From NCBI GenBank assembly GCA_023213395.1, contig CM041465.1, positions 66,347,741 to 66,411,740 of the forward strand: DNA of 64,000 nucleotides, in the 5' to 3' direction. Below the pieces are notes generated by a model that ran no database searches, was not told the origin of the DNA, and saw nothing but the letters and a program-made list of their open reading frames with translations. The DNA comes from Cycas panzhihuaensis (taxonomy: Eukaryota; Cycadophyta). The translations under genes were made by a program, and so were the position numbers. Shown here in pieces: positions 34,651 through 46,075 of the stretch (the stretch's first letter is position 1; each line of letters opens with the position of its first letter).

Positions 34651-34981
34651 TGATGGATCCGGAGGAGCAGAGCAGGACATCACGACACTTTCATCTTGAG
34701 TACAACGGCGATTTCCGAAAGAGTGGCGGTGTTGATAAACACCAGGGAGGTATTCCCAACCCTTAAATAGAGATTCGGGGAGGCGTCAGGCGCCATCACC
34801 CTAGCTGCACAACAATTAAGGTTAGTTTGAAAAAATATAAAAAATAAATAGCGGTGATACGTACCTCACGTGAGTGGTCGGTCCGGCGAACTGAGCGGAT
34901 CAAGGTGCCTAGGGGCCCTCAAAGGTGGCCTTGAGGGGCCCTAAGCGCTCTAGTGCATGAACATTGGGATTATTCCCAACA
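34651..34981 (-). repeat. Element D 3' LTR
   Basis: 331 bp; plus strand starts TGATGGATCC and ends TTCCCAACA. Near-identical to 43077-43410 apart from an indel cluster around 34893-34910. The complement of a polypurine tract (TTCTCCCCC) follows at 34982. Confidence 0.95.
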
Positions 34982-35032
34982 TTCTCCCCCATAAGCCCAA
35001 TGTGTATGACTCCTAAATCATCTCTGAACTTT

Positions 35033-35568
35033 TCAAACTTGATTTTTCCCAAGGCTTTTGTAAAAATATCCATTGCTTGATCTTCTGCTACAATAAGTCA
35101 ACTCTATCTGGTCTGCTTGTACAAGTTCCCGAATAAAGTGGTATTGAGTTTTAATGTGCTTTGTTCTGCCATGGAATACTGGATTTTTGGTCATTTGAAT
35201 AGCGCTCTGATTGTCACACCAAATTTTAGTGGGCCTCATTGCTTAATTTGAAAATCCTGTGAGAGTCTTCTTAACCAGATTGATTCACGTGCACCTAACA
35301 TCATGCTTTTATATTCTGCTTCAGCTGTGGATAAGGAAACGGTATTTTGTTTCTTTGTACTCCAAGCTACCGCTACTGATCCCATACTGAATGCATAACC
35401 TAAGGTAGATTTTCTATCATCGATATCACCAGCCCAATCTAAATCTGTATAACCAGTTAACTGAAACTCAGATGTAGGTTTGTAGTATAATCCAAAGTCT
35501 AAAGTCCCTTTAAGGTATTTGAGGATTCTTTTAGCAGCTTGCCAATGAGATGTCTTTGGACCCTGCAT
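35033..35568 (-). pseudogene. Element D RNase H remnant
   Basis: Minus-strand frame 35568-35236 reads MQGPKTSHWQAAKRILKYLK, then LTGYTDLDWAGDIDDRKSTL and STAEAEYKSMMLGARESIWL. The next frame (35239-35033) continues TKIWCDNQSAIQMTKNPVFH and KTQYHFIRELVQADQIELTY, then shifts out of frame (CSRRSSNGYF...) where Copia-1 reads DQTADIFTKAL. Active-site acidic residues (D in TDLDW, E in AEAEY, D in WCDNQS) are present, but the end is frameshifted. Confidence 0.92.
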
Positions 35569-36479
35569 AAATCTAGATACAACACTTACTAATATGTTAT
35601 ATCGTGTCGAGTAGAAGTTAAATAAAGTAGGCTACCAATCGCTTGTCTATAGTGAGTGGGATCAATCAAGTTGAGTCATCCGTGTTAGAGAGTTTAATTC
35701 CAATTCTCACCGGTATTGATAATGGTTTACAGCTTGTCATATTAAATCTTTGTAGAAGGTCTAATATATATTTACGTTGAGAGATAAATATTCCTTCTTT
35801 AGCTTGCCACACTTCCAATCCTAGGAAGTAGTGCATAAGACCTAAGTCCGCCATTTCAATTCCTTACACATAGCTTCTTTAAATTGATTTAAAAGTTGGG
35901 AGTCATTTCCTAGATAAATTAAGTCGCTCACGTAAAGTCCCACGATCAATATCGAATTTCCTTTAGTTTTGGTGTATAGGTTTGGATCTGCTTGAGATCT
36001 TTCAGACCCTTGGTCTTTAAGATATGTGTCGATACGGAATACCAAGCCCTAGGTGCTTGTTTTAGACCATATAACGCTTTCTTTAACTTATACACTTTGT
36101 TTTCTTCCCCCCTGACTTCAAAACCGAGGGGTTGAGAGACATAGATATCTTCTTGGATATAACCATTTAAAAAGCACTTTTACGTCCATTTGATAAACAA
36201 AGCCAACCCATTTGAGCTAGCTAAACTTATTATCATGCGAATCGATTCCATTCTAGCAACTTGGGCAACGTTTCAAAGATAGTCTATGCCTTCTCTTTGG
36301 GCATATCCTTTGGCAACTAAACGAGCTTTATATTTATCAATTGATCCATCAGAGTGGAACTTAGTCTTATAAACCCATTTGGTTCCAATGGCTTTCTTCC
36401 TTGGTGGTAAGTCTACAAGTTCCCAAGTGTCATTTTTAACTATAGATTTATATTCCTCTTGCATGGCTTTTGCCAGCAC
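35569..36479 (-). pseudogene. Element D reverse transcriptase remnant
   Basis: Starts with AMQEEYKSIVKNDTWELVDL, then GTKWVYKTKFHSDGSIDKYK and ARLVAKGYAQREGIDYL. After a frameshift it continues with the MESIRMI region. The catalytic block near 35900 reads LYVSDLIYLGNDSQ, with Ser in place of the first Asp of YVDD, so the polymerase is inactive even ignoring frameshifts. MADLGLMHYFLGLEVWQAKE follows at 35854. Confidence 0.9.
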
Positions 36480-37260
36480 TCATGTTGATTAGCCTCATCA
36501 AAAGTTTGAGGCTCATGACTTTCAAGTAACTTACTCATTAGAGCGAAGTTAACTTTGTGTGAACGTGTAGATCTTCGATTGTTATCTAATATATTTCCTA
36601 AGTCATGATTGCATTGAACCCATTTGGGTAGGGGTTGTGATGGTGGTTGAGGTGATGTTGTTTCCCTAGTAGTTTTCGGAGAGTTTCTCCACATAGGTGG
36701 CACATATTTAGATGTATTTGATACATTAATCTTAATGGTAATGTCTTTTTGTTGTTCATGGTTATTTTGATAGTAGGTGTCTTCCTGAAATTTGACATCC
36801 CTACTCAGAATAACTTTTCGGGATTTGGGATCATAAACTTTGTAAGATTTTGATGATTCACTATATCCAATAAAGATACATTTTAAACTATGATCATCTA
36901 ATTTGGTTTTTCTTTGGTCAGGGACATGGGCATAGGCTAAATGTACCAAATACCTTAAGGTGATGGATACTAGGTTTATAACCTGTCCATGCTTCTTCTG
37001 GTGTCTTCCCCCTAACGGCTTTTGTAGAACATCGATTAAGTAAGTAGACTACGGTATGGACTGCTTCAGCCCAAAATTCATGGCCTAAGTTTTTATCTTT
37101 AAGCATGCAACGTGCCATTTCTACGATAGTTCCATTTTTCCTTTCACCACACCATTTTGTTGTGGGGTGTAGGGGTTGGTATGTTGTCGCCTAATCCCAT
37201 GTTGGATACAAGAATCCTTGAAGATATTAGATGTAAATTCTCCCCATTATCTCGATCTTA
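36440..37260 (-). pseudogene. Element D integrase C-terminal half
   Basis: Frame 37118-36918 gives MARCMLKDKNLGHEFWAEAV and YLLNRCSTKAVRGKTPEEAW; frame 36949-36440 gives KCIFIGYSESSKSYKVYDPK and the polypeptide up to RT. Frames are offset at about 36920 and 37130. A ILSLRSR stretch at 37262-37247 marks the break before the SDNGE catalytic block. Confidence 0.85.
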
Positions 37261-38518
37261 AGGAGAGGATATGGTATCCACTTTGTCGCCGAACGAAGGT
37301 TTTGAAGTCAACAAAGTGGTCAAAAGCATCAGATTTGTATTTGAGAAAGAACACCCAAGTCTTTCTTGTAAAGTCATCAATAAATGTAAGGAAATATTTG
37401 GCACCTGCCAAGGAGGGAGTGGCCATTGGGCCACAAATATCTGTGTATACGAGTTGAAGAGGGGCAGATGTCCGATGGCTAAAGTTTGGAAAACTTTCTC
37501 TATGATGTTTTCCAAGAAGGCAACCCTCACACAACTCTTTATTGACATCAATAGGGGGCAAGCCATTAACCATATCTAATCTTTTCATAAGGGCTAAACT
37601 TGTATAATTAAGGTGACCGAAACGTCGATGCCATAGGTCACTATCCATAGTAGTTGTGGTTCTAAGGGCATATGTATCTGAGGGGGTGATAGTAAGTTTA
37701 AATAGACGATCTTTAGTCATGATACCCTTAGCAACAATAGCTTCATTTTGTCGTTTGTCTTTAATGACACATTCATCATTGTCAAAAATTATTTTATAGT
37801 CTTGTCCCATCATCTGTCCTACCGATAGTAAGTTTTTCTTTAAAGCGGGGACGTATAGAACATCATTTAAATATTTGTATTCACCACTATCAGTCAATAA
37901 GGCAATGTTACCTTTTCCAATCGATTCGTGAGAGGTGTTGTCTCCAAACATAATAGACCCTTTCTTATTTGTATCCAAAGTTTGAAATAATTGTTCTTTA
38001 TGGGTCATGTGGGTGGAACAACCAGAATCAATGTACCAACTATCATCCTCTTCTTCCTGGTTTGAAAAACTAGATAGAAATAACCTATTGTTGATTTTAG
38101 ATTCTGATGTATTTGACACATGTCCTCTGGAGGGTGGTCCATGTTTGGAAAAACACTTATCTTCAGTGTGACCATTTCTACGACAATAAGTGCAATATAG
38201 TTGATCTCTTTTTCCATAACTAAGATTTTGATTCCTTGGTGGAGAGCGATCAAGGTTGAAAGGTCTCCCCCTTTCCTCATAGAATTGAGTATGAGTATTT
38301 CTTGGTTGGTCACGATAGTTTTGAGGTGTTCTAGAAGGTTGTGGGTTCCCATGACAATGTGGACAACAAGAATGATTTTCAACTTGTCTTCGTTGGTTAG
38401 GGTTTCTTTGAGTGTTCGAATGTCTTGGAGAATTTTCATGTTGTGGGGTCGCCTTGTCTATTATGAGGAGCTTGGTATCGTGGAGGATTTTGTCTAGGTT
38501 CATTTCTAGGGTTTTCAT
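37247..38518 (-). pseudogene. Element D gag C-terminus, protease, GAG-pre-integrase and integrase core (423-codon open frame)
   Basis: Domains along the frame: zinc knuckle CTYCRRNGHTEDKC at residues 109-122 (C-x2-C-x4-H-x4-C); protease WYIDSGCSTHM with catalytic DSG at 164-166; GAG-pre-integrase HHCC finger H297, H302, C330, C333; integrase core with YTDICGP (first Asp, residue 360) and FIDDFTRKTWVFFLKYKS. It ends at a frameshift in LSLRS before the second catalytic Asp. The first ATG in the frame is internal; the real gag start is 39214. Several upstream frameshifts separate this stretch from the gag start. Confidence 0.92.
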
Positions 38519-39214
38519 CTTTTCTCCTTAGAGGAGATTCGTTTTGTTTTGAAGTGCCATCTTGAGGATTAGGTTGAACGTTGGCCTTTGTAGCAAAGGC
38601 ATGTTCTAAAGTTTCATTGGCAGCTTGTTGCTCTTCTATGGACATAAGCATAGCGAAGTTGTTCTATTTTGAGGGTACTTAGGTCTTTAGATACACTAAT
38701 ACTAGTAGCTACCATCTCAAAGCGTCTAACGGCTCCTACACATCGAAGGATCCGTTCAACAACTCTTTGTTCGGTTAAGGTGTCCCCAAGGGACCTCATT
38801 TGGTTAACTATGTCTTGAATCTTGGTCATAAATTCGCTTATTGATTCATGAGGCATCATACGTAAATTTTTGAACTTACTTCTTAAGTTTTGTAGTTTAG
38901 AGGACGCAGCTCCTTCGTATATAAGCTGTAAAGTATCCCAAGCCTCTTTGGACTTAATGGATTCACTAACTCGTGGGAAAACATGATCTTCCAAAGCGCA
39001 AAAAATAAGGGCTAAGGCTTCATTATCTTTTTTGATATTTTCTTTATATGTAGCTTTTTCAAGACGTTGGATTTGATCCTAAGTCATTGTAACCATTTCT
39101 CACTATATCCCACATTTCATTTGCTATGAGGATGGGCCTCATCCTCCTACTCCAGTTAAGAAAATTATTTCTATCAAACTTAGGAATAATCATATTCCCA
39201 AAACTAGATGTCAT
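38436..39214 (-). pseudogene. Element D gag N-terminal part
   Basis: ATG at 39214 (complement of CAT at 39212-39214) gives MTSSFGNMIIPKFDRNNFLN, then SRRMRPILIANEMWDIV. The next frame carries EDHVFPRVSESIKSKEAWDT, LQLIYEGAASSKLQNLRSKF and MTKIQDIVNQMRSLGDTLTE (38994-38614). LMSIEEQQAANETLEHAFAT follows (38651 on). The order is that of a copia UBN2-type gag. Small indels near 39080 (a damaged GYNDL block), 39000, 38650 and 38520 break it into four pieces. Confidence 0.9.
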
Positions 39215-39360
39215 TTTAAATTAAGGTTGTATAAAATATGATAAATGCAATAGCAAAATATTTGAATGTAGAAAATTTGAAAGAACTTAAAATGAAAGAG
39301 ATTATTTCCAAATATATATATCCCAAGGTTTTCAAAAGTTTGAACAAATGAACTAGGACC

Positions 39361-39775
39361 TAGAAAGGCTACTAGGCTCTAAGTTTATGTTTCTCCTGGG
39401 GAAACCTTCGGTTGCTATTCTGTCAATGGCGCCTGCCCACAAATGGCAAAACAGGGACCCTTTATACCGGTACTGAGCGCTAGGCTCTATATACCTCAGT
39501 ACGTCGCTAAGAAGGTTTTGACACCCCAATTGTTGGTCCACCACACGGATTTATGCCTAACGACAGATCTAGCGGTGAAGGTTCTCGAACCAAAGGCACT
39601 CACCCTTTCCAGGTCTAGCCTTGGTCTCCAAACACCATAAAATGAAAAGGTTCTGCACCTCACCGCCAGTATACACCGATAGCTAATGGTTGTCCTCATC
39701 CAATATGAGTAGGCCTAAGTTAAAAGTGGTGGTAACTTCAGGGTCCTAACTGCTCCTTGCAAGGTGGAAAAAGTG
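39361..39775 (-). other. Conserved leader block, D copy
   Basis: Reverse complement aligns end to end with 11641-12075 of Copia-1, with landmarks CCTTGCAAGG, GTTAGGACCC, GGAGACCAAGGCTAGACC, GGTTCTCGAACC-type palindrome, GAGGTATATAGAGCC and GTCCC. It ends about 150 bp upstream of gag. Confidence 0.65.
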
Positions 39776-42046
39776 TGGTACAATTTGGGATTTATCTTAT
39801 TTAATGTGAAAACTAATCTATTTAGCAATGTGGTCTTGCTTAGAAAAAAATGTCCTTTGATAATAAAAAATGCTCTACGCAAGATGAAATGAAAACTTTT
39901 ACAAAAAACTCTTTTTTTGCTTTTTTCAAAAAAAATATAATGTCCTTCAAACAAATATAAGATGCCTTTGAAAAAAAAATGCAATTTTCCTTTTATAAGT
40001 ACAAGAAAGATGATATACTTTGATACACTTTTTAAAGTAAAGTGGTCAATAAGAAAGTAATGATGCTCAAAAATTTTTCACTTATGCAAGATTTAAAAAT
40101 AAACTTTTGAGAATAGATAGTTTTCAATCAGATGCCAAATTCTCAAATGAATAATAAATCTTTAATGTAAAAAAAACTTCTTTTAAGAACAACTTTTATG
40201 TTTTGCCTTATAAATAAATACTTGTTCAAAATAATGTAAAGTGCTTGTAGAAAGATCAAGCAAAAAACTCTGAGTAAACAAGGAAAATATGAACTAGAAT
40301 TTTCTTTACAATTTTGAAAGGAAGACAAGCTTGTTAGGATGAATATATATACTCAACTTTAATAGATTGAAAACTATAGTGAATGAGGTCAGAATAGCTT
40401 AAAATTTTATCAATATGTAGATTGCTGAGATGTGAATCCAATAAAATAGACGGTTTTGAAAATGGATACCAATAAATCACGTTTTGAATGAGGCAAAGGA
40501 AAGGACCTCCTTATGGAGCCTAACGGGAGCAGGGTAGGCAAAAATTACATAAAAATACTAATTAATCCTTAGAAAAGTTGAAAAAATGATCAAATATTAT
40601 TGATGAAGTAATTAATATTCTGCCAATTGAAAAAGTTTGAAAGAATATATTAAACAGGTGTAAAAAAAAGCAGATTTAGGCCAATAAAATGACTCAACTT
40701 TAGCTGATTTGAAATATAAGCAAAATATGTCAAAATATATGAAAAAATATATCACAGTGAAGAGAAATGAGTCATCTTCCCAACGGTTGACGGAAATGAA
40801 ATCTGATAAAAATTGCAAAAGTTATAGTGAAAAAGGTGACAAGTATCTTTATGGAGAATGTTCAAGAAACAGGCAAAAATAACTAATTTTCTTATTTTAA
40901 CGATTAAAATATTAGTGAAAATGAAGTCAAAAAATTAAAGTAAAAGATGGGTATTAGAGTCTATATGACGTATATCACTATAGGAAAAATTCAGATACAA
41001 AACAATTTACCAAAAGTAAATGACAGCCAGTTCTAAAACCGATTTTATTAAAAATGCAAAACACGTTGAAATTTCGAAAGTCCAATGTTAAAAGGGGTGA
41101 AACGAGGTCAAATGGGCACCAAATTGGTCTTATGACCAGTCGAAATCAATCTACGGAAAATTTCTGAGCTGATGGCGCAGGTTTCGTCTGAAACCGATGA
41201 GCCAAAAAGAAGTTATGGCCTCGAAAGTGCCAATAACCCTATGGAAAAATAAAATTTTTAAAAAATAAAGTTTAAAAATGAAAAAACTTCTTTAAAAAAT
41301 GGTCTGAAGAGGGACTGAGCTGGGATTGAACCCAAGACCAGTCAAATAACGGAAACCTCCAATGCCAGGAGGGTGAACTCACTCGTCGGGTAAAAAAACA
41401 GAACGTAAACCCTTTAAAAACCGGATTTTGAAAGATCATATAATAAATACGATTATGAGTGCATTACGCAAATAGCATAAAGAACCGAATAGAATAATAC
41501 GGGACGCAACTAATAACTCAATGACGGAATAATGACGCATAAAGGCGTAACAATAAAAGCAAACACAATAAACACAATGAATGCACAAAGGCGATTTATA
41601 AGGCGAATATAATCAACGCACAAAGCAATAGCCGTAGCACTAACCGAGGCACAAACAAATTTAATGACTGGGGCAATATATAAACGCAATGGTAATAATG
41701 AAAGAATGGAATATCAATAATGTATATATAAAACCACCCGTAAATGAATACAAAGCCGCAATACGTATCAACACGCACGGACGGCAATAGATATATAGCG
41801 CAGCACCGATGGCGCAAAGCCCGAGGCAAACCCCACGGGATGGCAGGCGCGGGATCACCAGACTTTGCGAATCCACACGAAGGAAGTCCGAGGCAAATCC
41901 CAACAGGATCGCAAAACACAGGATTACCCCGCAGAAACGGCAGGACCGAGGAGACGGAGTGGCTGAGTGGCAACAAAGCGTGTTACGGGCCAACGAGGCG
42001 TTCCAGACCAATCCTATACAGCAAATTAAACGGATTAAAAGACGAG

Positions 42047-42160
42047 GATGATGGAGCGCCAAAGAACGCAGAGATGCACACAACGGGAGGATGAGGAGCG
42101 CCAAAGAACGCAGAGATGCACACAACGGGAGGATGAGGAGCGCCAAAGAACGCAGAGAGG
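42047..42160 (-). repeat. 42-bp tandem repeat (about 2.7 copies) in D leader
   Basis: The unit contains GAGCGCCAAAGAACGCAGAG on the plus strand. Its GCGCC lands at 42056, 42098 and 42140, an exact 42-bp period. Copia-1 lacks it. Confidence 0.92.
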
Positions 42161-42405
42161 ACAGAAGCACAACAAACGGCAGACGTTCCAGAGAGGGTAA
42201 GGGTAGAAAAGGAAAATTACGGCAGACGTTACGGCTAATACTACTAACACGGAGGTATTCAATAATGAGGCGGTAAACAGATAACGCAAATACTGATAAC
42301 ACGATCGGGTGCGTATTAATGAAATCCAACAGCAGCTACGTATTAACTACGGAGGACAGAGCTAGCAGTTAGACAAAGAGATAACAGCAGAGATGGATAT
42401 ACAGA

Positions 42406-43027
42406 ATAGATAGCTGGCTAATGCCTTCACACGGAGGGTAAATAATACACAAATTATAAGAGAATGGATGGTAACAGCACTACTGATCTATCGAATGCTT
42501 ATATATTGGAGATTAAATGAACAAATAAGAGGCATATATCAAAAATATTTATAAAAAATAAAAAATGAAACGAAGAACCTGGTTTCCGTATGGAGAGCAA
42601 ACTTCCGAGCGGGAGATCTTCCTCCACAGTGGATGGAATCCAGATCCGTCTTTTCCAGCAGATCGGTGAGCTCGCCAGAATCTCAACGAGCAGTCATATA
42701 GCTATGTTCCGTCGGAATAGATAGCTGGCTAATGCCTTCACACGGAGGGTAAATAATACACAAATTATAAGAGAATGGATGGTAACAGCACTACTGATCT
42801 ATCGAACGCTTATATATTGGAGATTAAATGAACAAATAAGAGGCATATATCAAAAATATTTATAAAAAATAAAAAATGAAACGAAGAACCTGGTTTCCGT
42901 ATGGAGAGCAAACTTCCGAGCGGGAGATCTTCCTCCACAGTGGATGGAATCCAGATCCGTCTTTTCCAGCAGATCGGTGAGCTCGCCAGAATCTCAACGA
43001 AAATCATATAGCTATGTTCCGTCGGAC
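42406..43027 (-). repeat. 311-bp tandem duplication next to the primer site of D
   Basis: Copies 42406-42716 and 42717-43027. TAGCTGGCTA occurs at 42411 and 42722 (311 apart), and both copies end ATATAGCTATGTTCCGTCGG. They differ at only a few sites (for example ATCGAATGC versus ATCGAACGC). The copy nearest the LTR retains the junction to the primer site. Confidence 0.93.
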
Positions 43028-43060
43028 GTTTGAGCAACCAAAACCAGAAAATAGACAACG

Positions 43061-43074
43061 TGGCTCTGATACCA
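43061..43074 (-). promoter_or_regulatory. Element D primer-binding site (initiator-Met tRNA)
   Basis: TGGCTCTGATACCA on the plus strand is the exact complement of TGGTATCAGAGCCA, two bases from the LTR. Confidence 0.95.
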
Positions 43075-43076
43075 AA

Positions 43077-43410
43077 TGATGGATCCAGAGGAGCAGAGCA
43101 GGACATCACGACACTTTCATCTTGAGTACAACGGCGATTTCCGAAAGAGTGGCGGTGTTGATAAACACCAGGGAGGTATTCCCAACCCTTAAATAGAGAT
43201 TCGGGGAGGCGTCGGGCGCCATCACCCTAGCTGCACAACAATTAAGGTTAGTTTGAAAAAATATAAAAAATAAATAGCGGTGATACGTACCTCACGTGAG
43301 TGGTCGGTCCGGCGGTACACGAGCGGCTCAAGGTGCCCTAGGGGCCCTCAAAGGTGGCTTTGAGGGGCCCTAAGCGCTCTAGTGCATGAACATTGGGATT
43401 ATTCCCAACA
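43077..43410 (-). repeat. Element D 5' LTR
   Basis: 334 bp, TGATGG...CCCAACA on the plus strand. Carries CTCACGTGAG and a CTATTTAAGG TATA variant on the minus strand. It is followed by the GTCAT target repeat at 43411-43415. Confidence 0.95.
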
Positions 43411-43610
43411 GTCATGGACAAATTTTAGACTACTGGTTACTCAATATCATTTCATTAGAGAGATGGTTCAAGTTAGTAAGATTAAGTTAATCTACTGTAG
43501 CATAGAAAAATAAGTGGTAGACATCTTTATTAAGACTCTTAGAAAGATTAAATTCCACAAATTTAAAGACAATCTTAGAGTCTTCCCAAATGAATATTAT
43601 GAGGGAGCAA
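43411..43610 (+). pseudogene. Element C RNase H C-terminus (resumes after D)
   Basis: Begins with the GTCAT target repeat of D. Reads TQYHFIREMVQVSKIKLIYC, then VVDIFIKTLRKIKFHKFKDN, aligned with the Copia-1 end (TQYHFIRELVQ, ADIFTKALGKIKFEKFRDDL). GAGGGAGCAA at 43601-43610 is the polypurine tract. Confidence 0.85.
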
Positions 43611-43890
43611 TGTTAGATAATATTCATTTAGAAAATTAATAAGTGTATTGGTATTGGGATTAGTGGATTTGATATTGGCTAACCCTAAACCGAAAGTAAT
43701 ACTATTTTATAAATGGTATTTTTAAACACTAAAGATAGTAGATGTTGGGATCTCAGCCAACTCTCATCTATATATACAAGGTTGCAAGGCTATCAGGTAT
43801 TCTTTAACACTATCTTTATTTTATTAGAAATATATTATCTAAAATGCCTTTGTAGTTTGATTACTCCCTCTGACTCCTACTCACCCTTCA
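43611..43890 (+). repeat. Element C right LTR
   Basis: 280 bp, TGTTAGATAATATTC...CACCCTTCA. It contains the middle part missing from the left LTR, including TATATATAC near 43774. Followed by CCATT (43891-43895), the partner of TCGTT at 21168-21172. Confidence 0.88.
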
Positions 43891-45384
43891 CCATTTCCTC
43901 TTTATCTTTTGCATGTTCTTGCCTAGATTTCATGGCAACTCCTTCTTTCTTACCTAGAAACCCTTCAAAATTGATCAGAGAGTGAGTTATTGAGTAGTGT
44001 GGTGGCATCCTTGAAGAAAAAATAGAAAGATGAAAAGAAGGGAGAATCAAGAGGGAAAAGAGCTTAGAATTCTAAAACTTAAATTGTTTTGCTAAAATTA
44101 AATTTCCAAAGGTTTCTTGAGCTATCCTATCACCTATAAAATCTTAATGCAAGCTTAAATACCCTTTTAATAGGTGTGGTAATACTCTTATACCATCTCT
44201 TTTTAGCATGCGAAGGATCCTTTTTACTTATATTATACCTAGTATATCTTTATTTCTTCTTCTTGGTTATGTAGTATTTGTTTTTGGTCTTAGTGGTTGT
44301 TTTCCTTGGAAAGATCTATGTTGAAAGGTTATCTCTTTGTGGGATCTATAGGAGTTAGCTAATAATAAAAGAGTTTTTTCTCTTTTCAATAATATATAGC
44401 TTTTCTCCTCCCACCTTACATAGCAGTCTTATCTCTTTCCAAGATGATGTTAGTCTCATTCTCCTAGTTTTAGTGATAGTCCTTTTATTCTTCTTAGTTT
44501 TTACTTCTCTTGATACTTATTTCAAGAGAAAAATTGGAGAAAGATTAGTTAATAAAAGGAAGACTACTATCTTGAGGCACACATATGGTTGTAAAGTTAT
44601 AGAGTTCTTGTCATCTTGAGATATATTTTCCTTCATTCTCTTCTTTCTCCTCCTTCTTATGAAAGATGTTTGGTTAGAAAAAGGTAAATAGAATAAACTT
44701 GGTATTATAATATTTACTTCTTTCTTTCTCAAGAGATGGATTGAATTCATGATTTTTTATGGTTGCATATTATTACGATTGTCATGAAATCTTTCTATGC
44801 TCTTAACCTAATCTCTTAAATCAATTGCATGTATTATGTCATTGCTTGTCTATTAGATTCACACCTTAAATGATATCTCTTATGAGTTACTTTAATGACT
44901 TTTGAGCTTACACATCAAGAATTCATCTTACATGTTATAGTTTTTATTAGTTATATTTATAGGTTTAATTTTTAAAATTCATATTGGAGAGTTGCCTTTT
45001 ATTTTTTGTTGGTCATACACTCTTAAACAATGGAAGTAACCCCCCTCGTATACTTAGGTGCCAACTCTCCTTTGCAACAACTTCTTAAATTGGTGGAAGA
45101 ATGAGTAACAAAGGGAAAAGGAAATAAGAAGGTATCTAGAGAGAATGTTAACACATAATAAACATCCTATCAATTTTCAAGAAATATGTCATGCATAAAA
45201 AGTGAAATATCTAAGAAACAAAATTGCTAAAGCAAGAGAGAATAGGTTACATTATCCCAAAAATATAGAGATGGCTTGTGGCGACTAGTACTCCTTTCTA
45301 AGGGTGTCCAATACTGAATGGAAAGGTGTCTCAAAGATATAATAAGCAAAGTAGTAAAGTATAGACCATGATTGCTTAATTCTT
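43891..45384 (+). other. Element A 3' region after C, and unassigned AT-rich DNA
   Basis: The first 75 bp (CCATTTCC...TTGCATGTTCTTGCCTAG ATTTCATGG) continue the sequence broken at 21172, as shown by the intact copy at 46008-46070. Beyond about 43970 the sequence is T-rich to 44760 and then mixed. I see no coding domain or clear LTR end; CCCCCCTCGTATACTTAGGTG near 45042 is the only GC-rich landmark. Confidence 0.45.
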
Positions 45385-46075
45385 TGTTTCACCAAAATTA
45401 GGCCTTTGATTGATTCTTGTATGTTTTTAATTATTTTATTTAGTTGATCAAAGGTGTGTTGCTTGTAAATAAAATTATATTTTATATTAAAGAGATGTAA
45501 TGAAATATGTTTACCTGATTTTATATGATTTTGGTGAAATATTATCATGGATTTGTAAATGATCGATATTTAGATAATAATAAGTGTATTTTATAGCTTT
45601 CATGTATCGATAAATGAAACTATAACATTAAAATCTTTCCCTAATCCATTACAATCCACTTTCTCCTTTGAAACAACTATTTTTTTGTGATCTTTCATCT
45701 TTATTATTATACTTTGGCTATCAATTTTTAATGTTTTTTAGGCTTGTGCTTAATTTATCACTTCTTTTGGGTTGTTTCTAATCTTTGATGAGGACTTTTT
45801 ACTTCAATTTTTGGTAATACTCTGACTTTTTGTTTAAAATTTATTTATTAAATCTTTATTATCTTTTTAATGTTACCAAAAATATGACCGATTATATTTT
45901 AGGTAAAAAGTCACATTTTTTGTTCTATATAAAATATGATCGATTATATTTTATGTAGAAAATTGTGCTTTTAACTATTATGCATGTAATTTTCTTTAGT
46001 TAAATGTGCCATTTCCCTTTTATATTTCACATGTTCTTGCCTAGATTTTATGGTAATTCATTCTTTCTGGTTGTA
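45385..46075 (+). repeat. Second direct copy of the element A 3'-region end
   Basis: Matches 20590-21172 plus 43891-43970 without the C insertion: GTTTCACCAAAATTAGGCC, GATTCTTGTATGTTTTT, ATTTTGGTGAAAT, AACTATAACATTAAAAT, ATTATGCATGTAA and CATGTTCTTGCCTAGATTT. It gives the pre-insertion target of C (TGTGCCATTTCCC at 46004-46016). Confidence 0.8.

Larger units (their letters stand above)
39215..43060 (-). other. Element D long leader
   Basis: About 3.85 kb, aligned to the Copia-1 leader. Contains the conserved block (39775-39361), the tRNA-like segment (41372-41294), a CpG-rich zone (41740-42250) and two lineage-specific duplications. Plus-strand open frames 41744-42094 and 42091-42276 fall in the CpG-rich zone; they have no counterpart in Copia-1 and I do not call them genes. 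Confidence 0.8.
34651..43410 (-). mobile_element. Element D: minus-strand Ty1/copia of the Copia-1 family, best preserved copy
   Basis: 8760 bp bounded by LTRs 34651-34981 and 43077-43410 and flanked by GTCAT on both sides. Reading down the minus strand: LTR, intact Met-tRNA primer site, 3.85-kb leader, gag from 39214, protease, integrase, RT, RNase H, polypurine tract and LTR. The LTRs differ by about four substitutions and a few small indels by eye, so it is among the most recent insertions here. It keeps the longest open frame of the window (423 codons, 38518-37247). Several frameshifts remain in integrase, RT and RNase H. Confidence 0.95.
21173..43890 (+). mobile_element. Element C: old Ty1/copia retrotransposon, twice interrupted
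   Basis: Left LTR 21173-21284, primer site 21287-21300, leader, gag from 30994, protease, integrase, RT, RNase H, polypurine tract about 43601-43608, right LTR 43611-43890. Flanks are TCGTT (21168-21172) and CCATT (43891-43895), a 5-bp target repeat differing by two transitions. An intact allele of the target survives at 46008-46012 (CCATT). E (22064-29754) interrupts its leader and D (34651-43410) its RNase H. Without them C would be about 6.3 kb. Coding remains parallel Copia-1 and D at lower identity, so C is an older relative. Confidence 0.88.

Noticed and set aside
41661-42329. 222-codon minus-strand and overlapping plus-strand frames in the D leader
   Set aside because: Fall in the CpG-rich repeat zone, are open in several frames at once and are not conserved in Copia-1.
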